Shown here in pieces: positions 32,351-40,851 of a stretch of 64,000 bases of DNA. Every line of letters begins with the position of its first letter. Positions within the stretch are counted from its first letter, which is position 1. This stretch comes from Geodermatophilus marinus (GTDB lineage: Bacteria; Actinomycetota; Actinomycetes; Mycobacteriales; Geodermatophilaceae): NCBI RefSeq assembly GCF_003428645.1, contig NZ_QVQH01000005.1:62001-126000 (forward strand), read 5' to 3'. The notes beneath the pieces were generated by a model. That model saw nothing but the letters and a program-made list of their open reading frames with translations. It was not told where the DNA came from and did no database searches. The translations under genes were made by a program, and so were the position numbers.

Positions 32351-33028
32351 GTGAGCGAACTGACCGCCGGCGCCGCCGGGGCCCGGCACGCCGGGGCCGA
32401 CCACCTGTTCGGCCTGCGCAAGACGTGGTGGGACCCCGCGCCGGGCATCGAGATGGTGCAGATCCACTTCGCCTGGACGCCCCCGGACGGGGAACCGGAC
32501 TGGGAGTCGGCCGAGTCCCGGGTGATGACGCCGGGCGAGCTCTCCCGGCTGCGGACCGCGGTCCTCGAGGTGCCCCGGGAGCTGGACGGGAGCCGGGAGT
32601 ACCTGCTGCACCACTTCTTCTACGTGGTCCGCGGCACCGAGTGGGTCAGCTCGCCGGTGTTCACCGAGGAGGTCGTCACCCGCGAGGTGACCTGGACCGA
32701 CGAGACCGGTGACTGGACGCACGTGGGCATCGGCTGGGGGGTGTCCCCGGGCGCCCCCGGGCTCGCCGCACCGAACTACACCGCCGCCGCGATGGACGGC
32801 CTGACCTTCGAGGACGCCGGCGCCGGCGCGCCTCCGGAGCCCTCCCCCATCCACGAGTTCGTGCGGGCGCAGCCGCTGCCGCACGTCTTCCGGGGCCTGG
32901 TGTGGGGGCCGCGGGGGGCCGACGTCCGCTACGTCGTCCACCTGGTCCGCGCGGGGAGCCCGCGGCCCGAGGAGGACGCGGAGGCCTGGGAGGACAACGG
33001 CGGGGCCGGGTGGACGATCACCCTGTGA
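32351..33028 (+). CDS. Trp/Tyr-rich beta-sandwich-like protein, 225 residues (operon gene 3)
   Basis: A diverged paralogue of the preceding gene: IEMVQIHFAWTPPDGEPDW matches VEQVLIHYACTPPGQYPDW there, then LEVPRELDG / LRMPREVWD, HHFFYVVRGTEWVSSPVF / HYYFEVFQDGARWTTDLF and REVTW / RDLEY. The C-terminal half is different and ends AWEDNGGAGWTITL, which resembles the WDNNGG motif of CBM25/53-type domains. GTG at 32351 is 13 bases after the previous stop, and its own stop overlaps the start of the amidohydrolase fusion by 4 bases. Function unknown; a sugar-ligand role is inference. Confidence 0.7.
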   Translation: MSELTAGAAGARHAGADHLFGLRKTWWDPAPGIEMVQIHFAWTPPDGEPDWESAESRVMTPGELSRLRTAVLEVPRELDGSREYLLHHFFYVVRGTEWVSSPVFTEEVVTREVTWTDETGDWTHVGIGWGVSPGAPGLAAPNYTAAAMDGLTFEDAGAGAPPEPSPIHEFVRAQPLPHVFRGLVWGPRGADVRYVVHLVRAGSPRPEEDAEAWEDNGGAGWTITL

Positions 33029-34743
33029 GCACGGTGCTGCCCCTGAGCTGGGCCTCGCCGGTGGAGGAGCGGGCCCCGACGGGGTGGGTGCGTTACCGAG
33101 GGAGTCTCGCCGGCGCCGACCGGCCGCTGCACCTGCACCTCGGTCTCGACGGCGCGGGCCCGCCGTTCACCGCCGTCCCCCTGCAGCGCGCCGACGACGG
33201 CAGCTGGGTGGGCGAGGTGCCGGACACCGGCGGCCACGTCCTGCTCGACGGCGCCGTCGCCACCGCCGACGGCGAGTGGGACAACAACGGCGGGGCCGAC
33301 CACCGGCTCTGGATCGGCCTGGACCCGGTCGACTCCCACGTGCACGTGCGGACGCCCGGCCTGGACGAGATGGGGTTCGAGAGCCTGCGGGTCGCGCTGG
33401 CCTCCGGGGGGATGACGCACGGGCTGGTGTCCTGGCAGGACAACGCCTTCGTGGACGGGGTGGCCGCGGGGGTGCCCTGGCTGACCCGGCTGGTCTGGGT
33501 GAGCCCGGGCGGGCCGGACCCCGACGAGGTCCGCCGGCGGCTGGCCGACGGCGCGGTCGGGCTGAAGCTGCACCCCTCCTACGACGAGTACCCGGCCGAC
33601 ACCCCGGCGCTGGACCCGTTCCTCCGGGTCGCGGCCGAGACGGGCGTGCCGGTCACCGTGCACACCGCGCCGGGGCCCTCGGACCCCGACCTGATCCGCC
33701 GGCTGGCCGAGCGGTTCCCCACCGTGCCCGTCGTCCTGTACCACACCTTCCTCGGCCTCCCGGAGGGCCGGCGGCGGGCGGCCCGGCACGCCCGGGAGCT
33801 GCCGAACCTGCACCTGGAGACGTCGTGGTGCCGCTCGGAGGAGGTCCGGCGGCTGATCGACGAGGTGGGGCCCGACCGGGTGCTGTTCGGGTCCGATGCG
33901 GCGGTCGACGGGCCCGCCCACTTCGTCCGGACGCCGCCGAACATCGAGCTGGTCGAGAACTACAACACCAGCCTCCTGCGCCTGGCCCGCCTGCTGGAGC
34001 CGGACGTCTTGCGAGCCTTCCTCGAGAACAACACGCGGCGGTTGTTCGGGCTCCCCGCTGCCGTTCCCGAGCCGGCCGCGGTCGGGGAACCGGTCGTGGT
34101 CGCCGAGCCGGCCGGCGCTGCCGAGCCGGTGCCCGCGGGACCGGGGCGTGCCCGGGTCGCCCTCGCGGCCCGGTCCCCGGACGCCGCGACTCTCTTCGCC
34201 GATGCGCTGGCGCAGGCCGAGCGCGTCGTCGCCGACGTGACCGCCGACCACCTGCCGCTGCCCACCCCGTGCGCGGACTGGGACGTGCGGGCGCTGCTCG
34301 GGCACCTGCTGGCCGCGGTCCGGCGGGCCGAGCGGGTGGCGCGGGGACGCCCGGCGTCGTCCGTTCCGGCGGTCGCCGTCGTCGACCCGCGCGGGCGCTG
34401 GGCGTCCACCTTCGCGGCGTCCGCGCGGCGGGCGCGGGAGGCGTGGGCGGCGGACGGCGCGCCGGTCGACGTCCCGGCCCCCTGGGGGGCGGTGCCGGCG
34501 CCGGCCGGCCTGTCGGGGTTCGTGCTGGAGGTCGTCGCGCACACGCACGACCTGGCCGTCGCGACGTCGTCCGGCCGGCCGCTCGACGAGGGGCTCGCGA
34601 CCGCTGCGCTCGGCTTCGCCGAGCGGCTGGTTCCGGCCGAGCTCCGCGGGGAGTCGGCGGCCTTCGGTGAGCCGGTGCCCGTCCCGGCGGACGCCGGTCC
34701 CTACGACCGCCTCGCGGCCTTCCTGGGACGGGTGCCGAGCTGA
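33025..34743 (+). CDS. fusion: carbohydrate-binding-like domain, amidohydrolase, mycothiol-type DinB domain (operon gene 4)
   Basis: A 572-residue three-part protein. Residues 1-95: beta-domain with DDGSWVGEV and EWDNNGGADHRLW, as in CBM25/53. Residues about 98-355: amidohydrolase_2 TIM-barrel with metal motif DSHVHV, KLHPSYDEYP, VTVHTAPG, YHTFLG and the catalytic Asp in LFGSDAAVDG. A Pro/Ala/Glu-rich linker (about 360-385) follows. Residues about 390-572: DinB/TIGR03086-type domain of mycothiol-dependent maleylpyruvate isomerase relatives (LPLPTPCADWDVRALLGHLL, EVVAHTHDLAVAT, with the His and Asp metal-site positions). GTG overlaps the previous stop. Such a fusion is unusual; substrate unknown. 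Confidence 0.8.
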   Translation: MSTVLPLSWASPVEERAPTGWVRYRGSLAGADRPLHLHLGLDGAGPPFTAVPLQRADDGSWVGEVPDTGGHVLLDGAVATADGEWDNNGGADHRLWIGLDPVDSHVHVRTPGLDEMGFESLRVALASGGMTHGLVSWQDNAFVDGVAAGVPWLTRLVWVSPGGPDPDEVRRRLADGAVGLKLHPSYDEYPADTPALDPFLRVAAETGVPVTVHTAPGPSDPDLIRRLAERFPTVPVVLYHTFLGLPEGRRRAARHARELPNLHLETSWCRSEEVRRLIDEVGPDRVLFGSDAAVDGPAHFVRTPPNIELVENYNTSLLRLARLLEPDVLRAFLENNTRRLFGLPAAVPEPAAVGEPVVVAEPAGAAEPVPAGPGRARVALAARSPDAATLFADALAQAERVVADVTADHLPLPTPCADWDVRALLGHLLAAVRRAERVARGRPASSVPAVAVVDPRGRWASTFAASARRAREAWAADGAPVDVPAPWGAVPAPAGLSGFVLEVVAHTHDLAVATSSGRPLDEGLATAALGFAERLVPAELRGESAAFGEPVPVPADAGPYDRLAAFLGRVPS

Positions 34744-34809
34744 GGTCCCGCCGGCTCCCTGGTCCCTGGGGTGCTGCCGGCTGACCTGCGGATTCTTTGT
34801 CCACAGCGG

Positions 34810-34842
34810 TTGCCTGTGGCTAGTTCTCGAACGTATGATCGA
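34810..34842 (+). promoter_or_regulatory. leaderless promoter with overlapping LexA-like box
   Basis: TTGCCT (34810-34815), 18 bases, TATGAT (34834-34839); the ATG at 34846 lies 7 bases after the -10, so the message would be leaderless. TCGAACGTATGATCGA (34827-34842) differs from the SOS box TCGAAC-N4-GTTCGA at one position and covers the -10. An inverted repeat CCACAG/CTGTGG (34801-34819) lies over the -35. Confidence 0.6.
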
Positions 34843-34845
34843 TGC

Positions 34846-37065
34846 ATGCCGCCCGTCGCCGCTCCGCCCGCCGATCCGGCGGTGGTGGCGCCGGCGGCGG
34901 GCTGGGCGTCCGGGCCGCTGGGGGTGGTGCAGGCCGCGGAGCGGGAGATGGCCCGCCTCGTGGCGGTGCAGGCGACCGCGGTGGCGGAGTTCGCCGACGC
35001 CCGGCCTGCCTCGGTCGACCGGCCGCAGGGTCAGCGGGGGGCGATGAGCGCGGAGCGGTGGGCGGCGCGCCCGGAGCTGTTGCGGGAGGTCAGTGAGTGG
35101 GCCGCCCCGGAGCTGGCGGTGGCGCTGTCGTGCAGCGAGCGGTCGGCTGAGCTGCTGCTCGAGCGGTCGTTGACGCTGGTGCTCCGGCTGCCGGGAGTGC
35201 ACGCGGCGCTGCAGGAGGGCCGGTTGCACCGCGGGCAGCTGTGGGTGTTCCTGGACCTGGTGGCACCGCTGGCCGAGGACGCGGTGCGCGCCGCGGTGGA
35301 GGCGCAGCTGCTGGGCTGGGTGGCCGCCCGTACCGCCGGCGGGCGGGTGACCACCCCGGCGCAGCTGCGGGACAAGGCCCGGCGGGTGCTGGCCGGCCGC
35401 GGGCTGCGGCAGGCCGCGCAGGACCTGGCGGCGGCGATCCGGGCCCGCGGGGTGGCGGTGGTGGCGGAGCGCACGGCGGGGATGGCGTCGCTGTCGGCGC
35501 TGCTGACCCTGCCCGAGGCCCGGGCGGTGCACGCGGCGCTGGGCGCCTGCGTCGACGCGCTGCCCGCCGACCCGGGTGACGCCCGGTCCCGGGGCGAGCG
35601 GATGGCCGACTGCCTGGTGGACCTGGTGCTGCGCCCGGGTGAGGGGGCGTGGCCGCCGGTGCAGGTGGCGCTGACGCTGGTGGCCTCGCTGGAGACCGTG
35701 CTGGGCGGGGAGGCCCCCGGCGAGCTGGACGGGCAGGTGATCTCGGCGGAGATGGTTCGCCAGCTGCTGCGGCTGCTCACCGGCACCCCCGCCGGCACCG
35801 GCGACGACCCCACCGACGACCCCACCGACGACCCCGACGACCCCGGCGACACCGGCACCGGCGCCGCGGGCGGGGCCGGGCCCGCGGGCGGGGCCGGGGC
35901 CGGGGGCGATGCGGGGTGGCTGGACTGGGCCGGTGACGACGACCCGGCCCTGGCCCCGGACCTGACCCCGGCCCAGCGGCGCGCGCTGGCCGCCGCGGAG
36001 GCCCGCTGGTGGGCCGACCGGGACCGCGAGGTCTTCGGCGAGGGCGAGGTCTTCGGCGATGACCCGATGCCCGGATTCGGCGCGGGGATGGTGGACGACC
36101 TCCTCGCGCCGAGTTCGCCGGGCCCGCCGGGGCCGGAGGAGTGGCCGCCGGGCCCACCTGCACCGGAGGCGCCCCCGCCGGGCCCCGCCGCGCCCGGCGA
36201 CCGGACCGGTGACACCGCGCCCGGTGACACCGCGCCCGGTGACACCGCGCCCGGTGACACCGCGCCCGGTGACACCGCGCCCGGTGACACCGCGCCCGGT
36301 GACGCGGCGGTGGGGTCGGGTTGGTGGGCGGCGGCCGACGCCGCGGTCACCGACGCCGCCTCCGCCGCCCACCAGGCGCTGCTGGCCCTGGCCCGGGCCC
36401 GCCGGCTGGTGCGCACCGCCGAGCACGCCGCCGCCGCCGACGAGCACACCTGGCGCACCCGCCCGGCCGCCGCACTGGACGCCGCGGCCACCAGCCTGGC
36501 CGCGCTGGCCGCCGCCGGCGCCGCCGACCGGGCCGCCCTCGGCGCGCTGCTGGCCGCCACCGCCGGCGGCGGGCTGGCCGACCGGCCCCGCCTGGCCCTG
36601 GTCGACGCCCTCACCGGCGCGCTGATCGCCCTCACCGACCTGCCCGCGCTGCGCCGCACCGGCGCCTGCGCCCGCCCCGGCTGCCGGCGCGCCCCGGCCG
36701 GCGGCTGCCCGCACGACCTCACCGGCCGGCCCGGGCTGGGGGCGCCCGGCTCGACCGCCGGCTACCGGCCCGGCGCCGCGCTGGACCGGTTCCTGCGCGC
36801 CCGCGACCGCCGCTGCCGCTTTCCCGGCTGCCGCCGCCGGGTGCCCGCCGGCGGCGAGCTGGACCACCGCATCCGCTATCCCGACGGGCCCACCGCCGCG
36901 GCCAACATGGCCGGCTTCTGCACCGGCCACCACCGCGGCAAGCACCAGGCCCCCGGCTGGACCCACACCCCCAGCGGCGATGCTGCGCTCACCGTCACCA
37001 CCCCCGCCGGCCTGACCGCCACCACCGACCCGCCCCCCTACGGCGACCAGGACTGCCCGTACTGA
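34846..37065 (+). CDS. DUF222/13E12-family HNH endonuclease-like protein (copy 2)
   Basis: A 739-residue member of the same family as the gene at 11595-13103 but longer and distinct. DUF222 helices cover about residues 20-310 (REMARLVAVQATAVAEFADA). A Gly/Pro/Asp-rich insert with a short tandem repeat PGDTA spans about 310-490. The HNH domain is at about 640-715 (RDRRCRFPGCRRRVPAGG, ELDHRIRYPDGPT, GFCTGHHRGKHQAPGW). Catalytic His and zinc Cys are kept. The ATG at 34846 directly follows a -10-type TATGAT, consistent with leaderless translation; the LexA-like box over this promoter suggests DNA-damage control, as reported for some 13E12 genes of mycobacteria. Confidence 0.9.
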   Translation: MPPVAAPPADPAVVAPAAGWASGPLGVVQAAEREMARLVAVQATAVAEFADARPASVDRPQGQRGAMSAERWAARPELLREVSEWAAPELAVALSCSERSAELLLERSLTLVLRLPGVHAALQEGRLHRGQLWVFLDLVAPLAEDAVRAAVEAQLLGWVAARTAGGRVTTPAQLRDKARRVLAGRGLRQAAQDLAAAIRARGVAVVAERTAGMASLSALLTLPEARAVHAALGACVDALPADPGDARSRGERMADCLVDLVLRPGEGAWPPVQVALTLVASLETVLGGEAPGELDGQVISAEMVRQLLRLLTGTPAGTGDDPTDDPTDDPDDPGDTGTGAAGGAGPAGGAGAGGDAGWLDWAGDDDPALAPDLTPAQRRALAAAEARWWADRDREVFGEGEVFGDDPMPGFGAGMVDDLLAPSSPGPPGPEEWPPGPPAPEAPPPGPAAPGDRTGDTAPGDTAPGDTAPGDTAPGDTAPGDTAPGDAAVGSGWWAAADAAVTDAASAAHQALLALARARRLVRTAEHAAAADEHTWRTRPAAALDAAATSLAALAAAGAADRAALGALLAATAGGGLADRPRLALVDALTGALIALTDLPALRRTGACARPGCRRAPAGGCPHDLTGRPGLGAPGSTAGYRPGAALDRFLRARDRRCRFPGCRRRVPAGGELDHRIRYPDGPTAAANMAGFCTGHHRGKHQAPGWTHTPSGDAALTVTTPAGLTATTDPPPYGDQDCPY
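36208..36297 (+). repeat. six tandem copies of a 15-bp unit inside the second 13E12 gene
   Basis: Six perfect head-to-tail copies of GGTGACACCGCGCCC followed by a decayed seventh. They keep the reading frame and encode repeated GDTAP. The unit number probably varies between strains by slippage. It separates the DUF222 half from the HNH half, so it is a flexible linker. Confidence 0.95.
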
Positions 37066-37184
37066 CCCCGCGACCGGTGACGGTGCTGCGACCTGTGGCA
37101 CGAGCGTTCTCCTGCTCCGGCCCGCCGACCGGTCCCGTGCACGGAGGTCCGCCGCGTCGCCCCGGGACGTGGCAGCGTGCCCCC

Positions 37185-37571
37185 GTGGACCGCGCCGGCG
37201 TGATGCAGTGGGTCGCCGGCTACGAGCGCGCGTGGCGCGAGGGTGATCTCGCCTCGGTCGCTCGGCTGTTCACCGACGACGCCCGCTACCGGCGGTCGCC
37301 CTACGAGCCGTCGAAGGTCGGACACGCGCAGATCCGGGAGTTCTGGCGGGACGACGAGGGCAGGACGTTCACGGTGGCCGCCGAGCCGGTCGCGGTCGAG
37401 GGACGCGAGGCGGTGGTCCGGCTGGAGGTCCGGTACGGCGACCCGGAGCCCCGGGAGTACCGGGACCTGTGGGTGCTGCGCTTCGCGGCGGACGGCCGGG
37501 TCGAGGACTTCGAGGAGTGGGCGTACTGGCCGGGCAGGCCGTACACCGCGGACGCCGGATCGGCCGGGTGA
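37185..37571 (+). CDS. SnoaL-like (NTF2-fold) protein
   Basis: A 128-residue protein with the NTF2-like fold: VMQWVAGYERAWREGDLASV, then LFTDDARYRRSPYE and HAQIREFWRD, ending in strands VRLEVRYGDPEPREYRDLW and FEEWAYWPGRPY. The SnoaL group contains polyketide cyclases, isomerases and many small-molecule binders. GTG at 37185; GTG/ATG at 37200-37203 are alternatives. The gene is alone, converging with another SnoaL-like gene. Confidence 0.8.
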   Translation: MDRAGVMQWVAGYERAWREGDLASVARLFTDDARYRRSPYEPSKVGHAQIREFWRDDEGRTFTVAAEPVAVEGREAVVRLEVRYGDPEPREYRDLWVLRFAADGRVEDFEEWAYWPGRPYTADAGSAG

Positions 37572-37628
37572 GGCGCAGCCCGGCGTGGTGGAGCACCGGC
37601 ACCGGGCGAGACCGGGGGCCGCGGGAGC

Positions 37629-38147
37629 TCAGGTGACGTCCGCGGGACCGTGCGAGTCGGCGTCGGCGTGCAGGCGGCTGTGCTCGGAGCCGGGCACGGA
37701 GTAGCCCCGCTCGGCGTAGGGGAACCCGTCGAGCTCGGTCGTCACCGGCCGCAGCTGGTGGTAGGAGCGGATCTCCCGGATCAGCCCGTCGGCGCAGGTG
37801 AACCACTCGGTGCCGCGGGTGGCGACCCGCGCCGGAGCGCCCTCGGGCTGCCACCACATCGTCCACTCGACGACCGCCTGCTCCGGGGTGGCGCAGATGC
37901 TCTCCACGACCCAGCGGGCCTGCAGCGTGCGGGCCACCTTGCGCCAGTAGCGGGCGAGGTGCTCGGCCCCGGCCACGGCCGCGGAGCCGGTGTTCGGCGC
38001 CAGGAACCAGTGGACGACGTCCGGGTGCAGCGTCTCCCGCACCCGGTCGACGTCACCGGCGCTGCAGCCGTCGTAGTAGCGGGTGATCAACGCGGTCCAG
38101 GCTGCGGTGGGATCGGATGCCGTCCGGGGATCGGCCAGGGCTGCCAC
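37629..38147 (-). CDS. SnoaL-like (NTF2-fold) protein, lyase/isomerase type
   Basis: A 172-residue NTF2-fold protein: ALITRYYDGCSAGDVDRVRE, TLHPDVVHWFLAP, HLARYWRKVARTLQARWVVE and VEWTMWWQPEG are the usual helix and strands. It shows no signal peptide. GTG at 38147 follows GAGAGGAG, a better start than the upstream ATG reading. It lies 163 bases downstream of a mycofactocin-type SDR gene on the same strand and may act on a related compound. Function unknown. Confidence 0.8.
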   Translation of the reverse strand: MAALADPRTASDPTAAWTALITRYYDGCSAGDVDRVRETLHPDVVHWFLAPNTGSAAVAGAEHLARYWRKVARTLQARWVVESICATPEQAVVEWTMWWQPEGAPARVATRGTEWFTCADGLIREIRSYHQLRPVTTELDGFPYAERGYSVPGSEHSRLHADADSHGPADVT

Positions 38148-38310
38148 GGGTCTCCTCTCGGGACGGAGCCGGGCAGGCACGCGCAGCTGCCACCGCTCCG
38201 CCCGGCACTGCGGTGAGCATGACGGCTCCGCGCGCTCGCGCGAGCCCCCGGGCCCCGGGACGGGCGTTCGTCACCGCCCCGGGGCGCCGAGCGGACGCAG
38301 ACCGCCCCGG

Positions 38311-39165
38311 TCAGCGGAGGACGACGCCCGCGTCCACCCGGAGCTCGAGCCCCGTGACGTACCGCGCCTCGTCCGACACGAGCCAGCGCAGGGCGGCCGA
38401 GGTGTCGCGGGTCTCCATCCACCCGATGGGGATCACGTGCTGCGGCCGCGAGGCGAGCTCGTACTCCTCGTCCGTGGGGGCCGGGTTGTCCGGGAGGAAC
38501 AGCCGCTTGTTCGTCTCGGTCATGTAGATCGCCGTGTTGACGTTGGTCGGCGACAGGGCGTTGACCCGGATGAAGTGCGGGCCGAGCTCGGCGGCCATCG
38601 GCTTGAGCATCCCCACCAGAGCCGTCTTGGCGGCGACGTAGTGCGTGATGTTCTGGAAGCCCTTGGTGGCGCCCGCGGACGCGACCATGACGATCGCCCC
38701 GCCACGGCCGCCCTCGATCATGGCCGGTGTGGCCGCGCGCACGGTGTGCCAGGCGCCGGTGAGGTCGGTGTCCACGGTGGACCGCCAGTCCTCGAGACCG
38801 ATCTCCCAGAAGGGCGCGGCGCCGGCCAGGATGCCGGCATTGGCGACGACGATGTCGACCCGGCCGAACTCCGCCAACCCCCGGTTCAGCACGGCCTCGA
38901 CCGCGGCGTAGTCCCGCACGTCGGCCTGCTCCGCCACCATCCGGCGGCCCGCGGCCTCGACCGCGGCGCGGGTCTCCTCGAGGTCGGCCTTGGTGGCCAT
39001 CGGCGTGCTGGCCCCGGGGATGTCCTCGCAGATGTCGAAGCCGATGATGTCCGCGCCCTCCTTGGCGAGGTCCACGGCGAACTGGCGACCCTGCCCGCGG
39101 CCGGCGCCGCTGATGAAGGCCACCCGGCCCGCGAACCGGCCGGGGTCGAACGACGGCTCTGTCAT
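38311..39165 (-). CDS. mycofactocin-coupled SDR-family oxidoreductase
   Basis: A 284-residue short-chain dehydrogenase with GAGRGQGRQ (about residues 20-28), NAGI, and the active-site Ser-Tyr-Lys as ASAGATKG and HYVAAKTA. The insertion after the second strand (FDICEDIPGASTPMATKADL, then AAGRRMVAEQADVRD) is the mark of the mycofactocin-coupled SDR group, in which NAD stays bound and electrons go to the redox peptide mycofactocin. No mycofactocin genes are in the window. The hairpin after mmsA separates it from the inositol operon. Confidence 0.85.
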   Translation of the reverse strand: MTEPSFDPGRFAGRVAFISGAGRGQGRQFAVDLAKEGADIIGFDICEDIPGASTPMATKADLEETRAAVEAAGRRMVAEQADVRDYAAVEAVLNRGLAEFGRVDIVVANAGILAGAAPFWEIGLEDWRSTVDTDLTGAWHTVRAATPAMIEGGRGGAIVMVASAGATKGFQNITHYVAAKTALVGMLKPMAAELGPHFIRVNALSPTNVNTAIYMTETNKRLFLPDNPAPTDEEYELASRPQHVIPIGWMETRDTSAALRWLVSDEARYVTGLELRVDAGVVLR

Positions 39166-39216
39166 GTCTCTTCCTCGTCTGTCGGGGGGGCAGTGGGGGT
39201 GGGGGGGCAGCGGCGC

Positions 39217-39265
39217 AGGGTGGCCGGCGCCGTCGGGAACGCGTCCCGTCGGCGCCGGCCACCCT
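39217..39265 (-). terminator. hairpin terminator after the inositol operon
   Basis: A perfect 16-bp stem (AGGGTGGCCGGCGCCG pairs with CGGCGCCGGCCACCCT) with a 17-base loop that itself contains GGGA/TCCC. It lies 60 bases past the mmsA stop and 51 bases before the SDR start, so it most likely ends the eight-gene inositol transcript. Confidence 0.7.
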
Positions 39266-39324
39266 CCGCAGCCTCCTGCGGGGGTCCCGCCGCGAGCTCG
39301 CGCGTGGTGGGCAGGAGGGCCCTG

Positions 39325-40818
39325 TCAGGCGTTCTGGGGGAAGCCCAGGTTCAACCCGCCGTGGCTGGGGTCCAGCCAGCGGGAGGTGATGACCTTGCCG
39401 CGGGTGAAGAAGTGCACGCCCTCGGCGCCGTGCGCGTGGGAGTCGCCGAACAGGCTGTTCTTCCACCCGCCGAACGAGTAGTAGGCCATGGGGACCGGGA
39501 TCGGCACGTTGATCCCGATCATCCCGACCTCCACCTCGTGGGCGAACCGGCGCGCGGCGCCGCCGTCGTTGGTGAAGATCGCCGTCCCGTTGCCGTACTC
39601 GTTGCCGTTGACCAGCGCGAGGGCCTCCTCGTAGGTGTCGGCGCGCAGCACCGACAGCACCGGGCCGAAGATCTCGTCGGTGTAGACGCTCATGTGCGGC
39701 TGCACGTGGTCCAGCAGCGTCGGGCCCAGCCAGAAGCCGTCCTCGCCGCCGTCGGGGGTCACCTGCCGGCCGTCGACGACGACCTTGGCGCCGTCGGCCT
39801 CGCCGGCGTCGACGTAGGAGGCGACCCGGTCCCGGTGCGTGCGGCTGATCAGCGGGCCCATGTCGCAGCCCTTGCGCCCGTCGCCGGTGCGCAGCGTGTG
39901 GGCGCGCTCGGAGATCCGGGCGACGAGGTCGTCGCCGATCCCCCCGACGGCCACGACCGCGCTGATCGCCATGCAGCGCTCGCCGGCCGAGCCGAAGCCG
40001 GAGTTGATGGCCTGGTCGGCGGCCAGGTCCAGGTCGGCGTCCGGCAGCACGATCATGTGGTTCTTCGCCCCGCCGAGGGCCTGCACCCGCTTGCCGTGCC
40101 GGGTGCCGGTCTCGTACACGTAGCGCGCGATGGCGGTCGAGCCGACGAAGGAGACCGACTGGATGTCGGGGTGCTCCAGCAGCCGGTCGACGGCGACCTT
40201 GTCGCCCTGGGCGACGTTGAACACGCCGTCGGGCAGCCCGGCCTCCTTCCACAGCTCGGCGATCCAGAGCGCGGCCGACGGGTCCTGCTCGCTGGGCTTG
40301 AGGACGACGGTGTTGCCCGTGGCGATGGCGATGGGGAAGAACCACATCGGCACCATGGCCGGGAAGTTGAACGGGCTGATGATCGCGACCGGGCCGAGCG
40401 GCTGGCGCACCGAGTGCACGTCGACGCTGGTCGAGGCGTTCTCGGTGAACCCGCCGCGCACCAGCGAGGGCACGCCGCAGGCGTACTCGACGACCTCCTG
40501 GCCGCGGGAGACCTCGCCGAGGGCGTCGTCGAGGACCTTGCCGTGCTCGGCGGTGATGATCGCGGCCAGCTCGGGCTTGCGGGCGTTGAGCAGCTCCCGG
40601 AAGCGGAACAGCACGGCGGTGCGCTTGGTCAGCGACGTGTCGCGCCAGCCCGGGAAGGCCGCCGACGCGGCGGCGACCGCGGCGTCGACCTCCTCCACCG
40701 AGGCCAGCGCGACCTCGCCGGTGACCTCGCCGGTCGCGGAGTCGGTGACGGGGGTGGTGCGGCCGCTGGTGCCCTCGCGGCGGGCACCGTCGATCCAGTG
40801 CGGGATGGACGTGGGCAT
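39325..40818 (-). CDS. mmsA: methylmalonate-semialdehyde dehydrogenase (acylating), IolA type
   Basis: A 497-residue CoA-acylating aldehyde dehydrogenase that converts malonic semialdehyde to acetyl-CoA and CO2, the last step of inositol catabolism, and methylmalonic semialdehyde to propionyl-CoA. Signs: the FPAMVPMWFFPIAIATGNTV region typical of MmsA, the NAD site FVGSTAIARYVYETG, and catalytic Cys282 in GSAGERCMAIS. ATG at 40818. It is the last gene of the operon, 33 bases after iolH; a strong hairpin follows. Confidence 0.93.
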   Translation of the reverse strand: MPTSIPHWIDGARREGTSGRTTPVTDSATGEVTGEVALASVEEVDAAVAAASAAFPGWRDTSLTKRTAVLFRFRELLNARKPELAAIITAEHGKVLDDALGEVSRGQEVVEYACGVPSLVRGGFTENASTSVDVHSVRQPLGPVAIISPFNFPAMVPMWFFPIAIATGNTVVLKPSEQDPSAALWIAELWKEAGLPDGVFNVAQGDKVAVDRLLEHPDIQSVSFVGSTAIARYVYETGTRHGKRVQALGGAKNHMIVLPDADLDLAADQAINSGFGSAGERCMAISAVVAVGGIGDDLVARISERAHTLRTGDGRKGCDMGPLISRTHRDRVASYVDAGEADGAKVVVDGRQVTPDGGEDGFWLGPTLLDHVQPHMSVYTDEIFGPVLSVLRADTYEEALALVNGNEYGNGTAIFTNDGGAARRFAHEVEVGMIGINVPIPVPMAYYSFGGWKNSLFGDSHAHGAEGVHFFTRGKVITSRWLDPSHGGLNLGFPQNA

Positions 40819-40851
40819 GGGTGCCTCTCTCGGGGTCAGGGGGTCGGAGGT

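Noticed and set aside
34835-35096. Starts ATG at 34835 and 34842 near the second 13E12 gene
   Set aside because: They are in other frames and give short low-complexity products; the ATG at 34846 opens the long family-matching frame.
36208-36310. Short regularly repeated units as a possible CRISPR array
   Set aside because: The 15-bp units are direct head-to-tail without spacers, stay in frame in the 13E12 gene, and no cas1 or cas2 is present.
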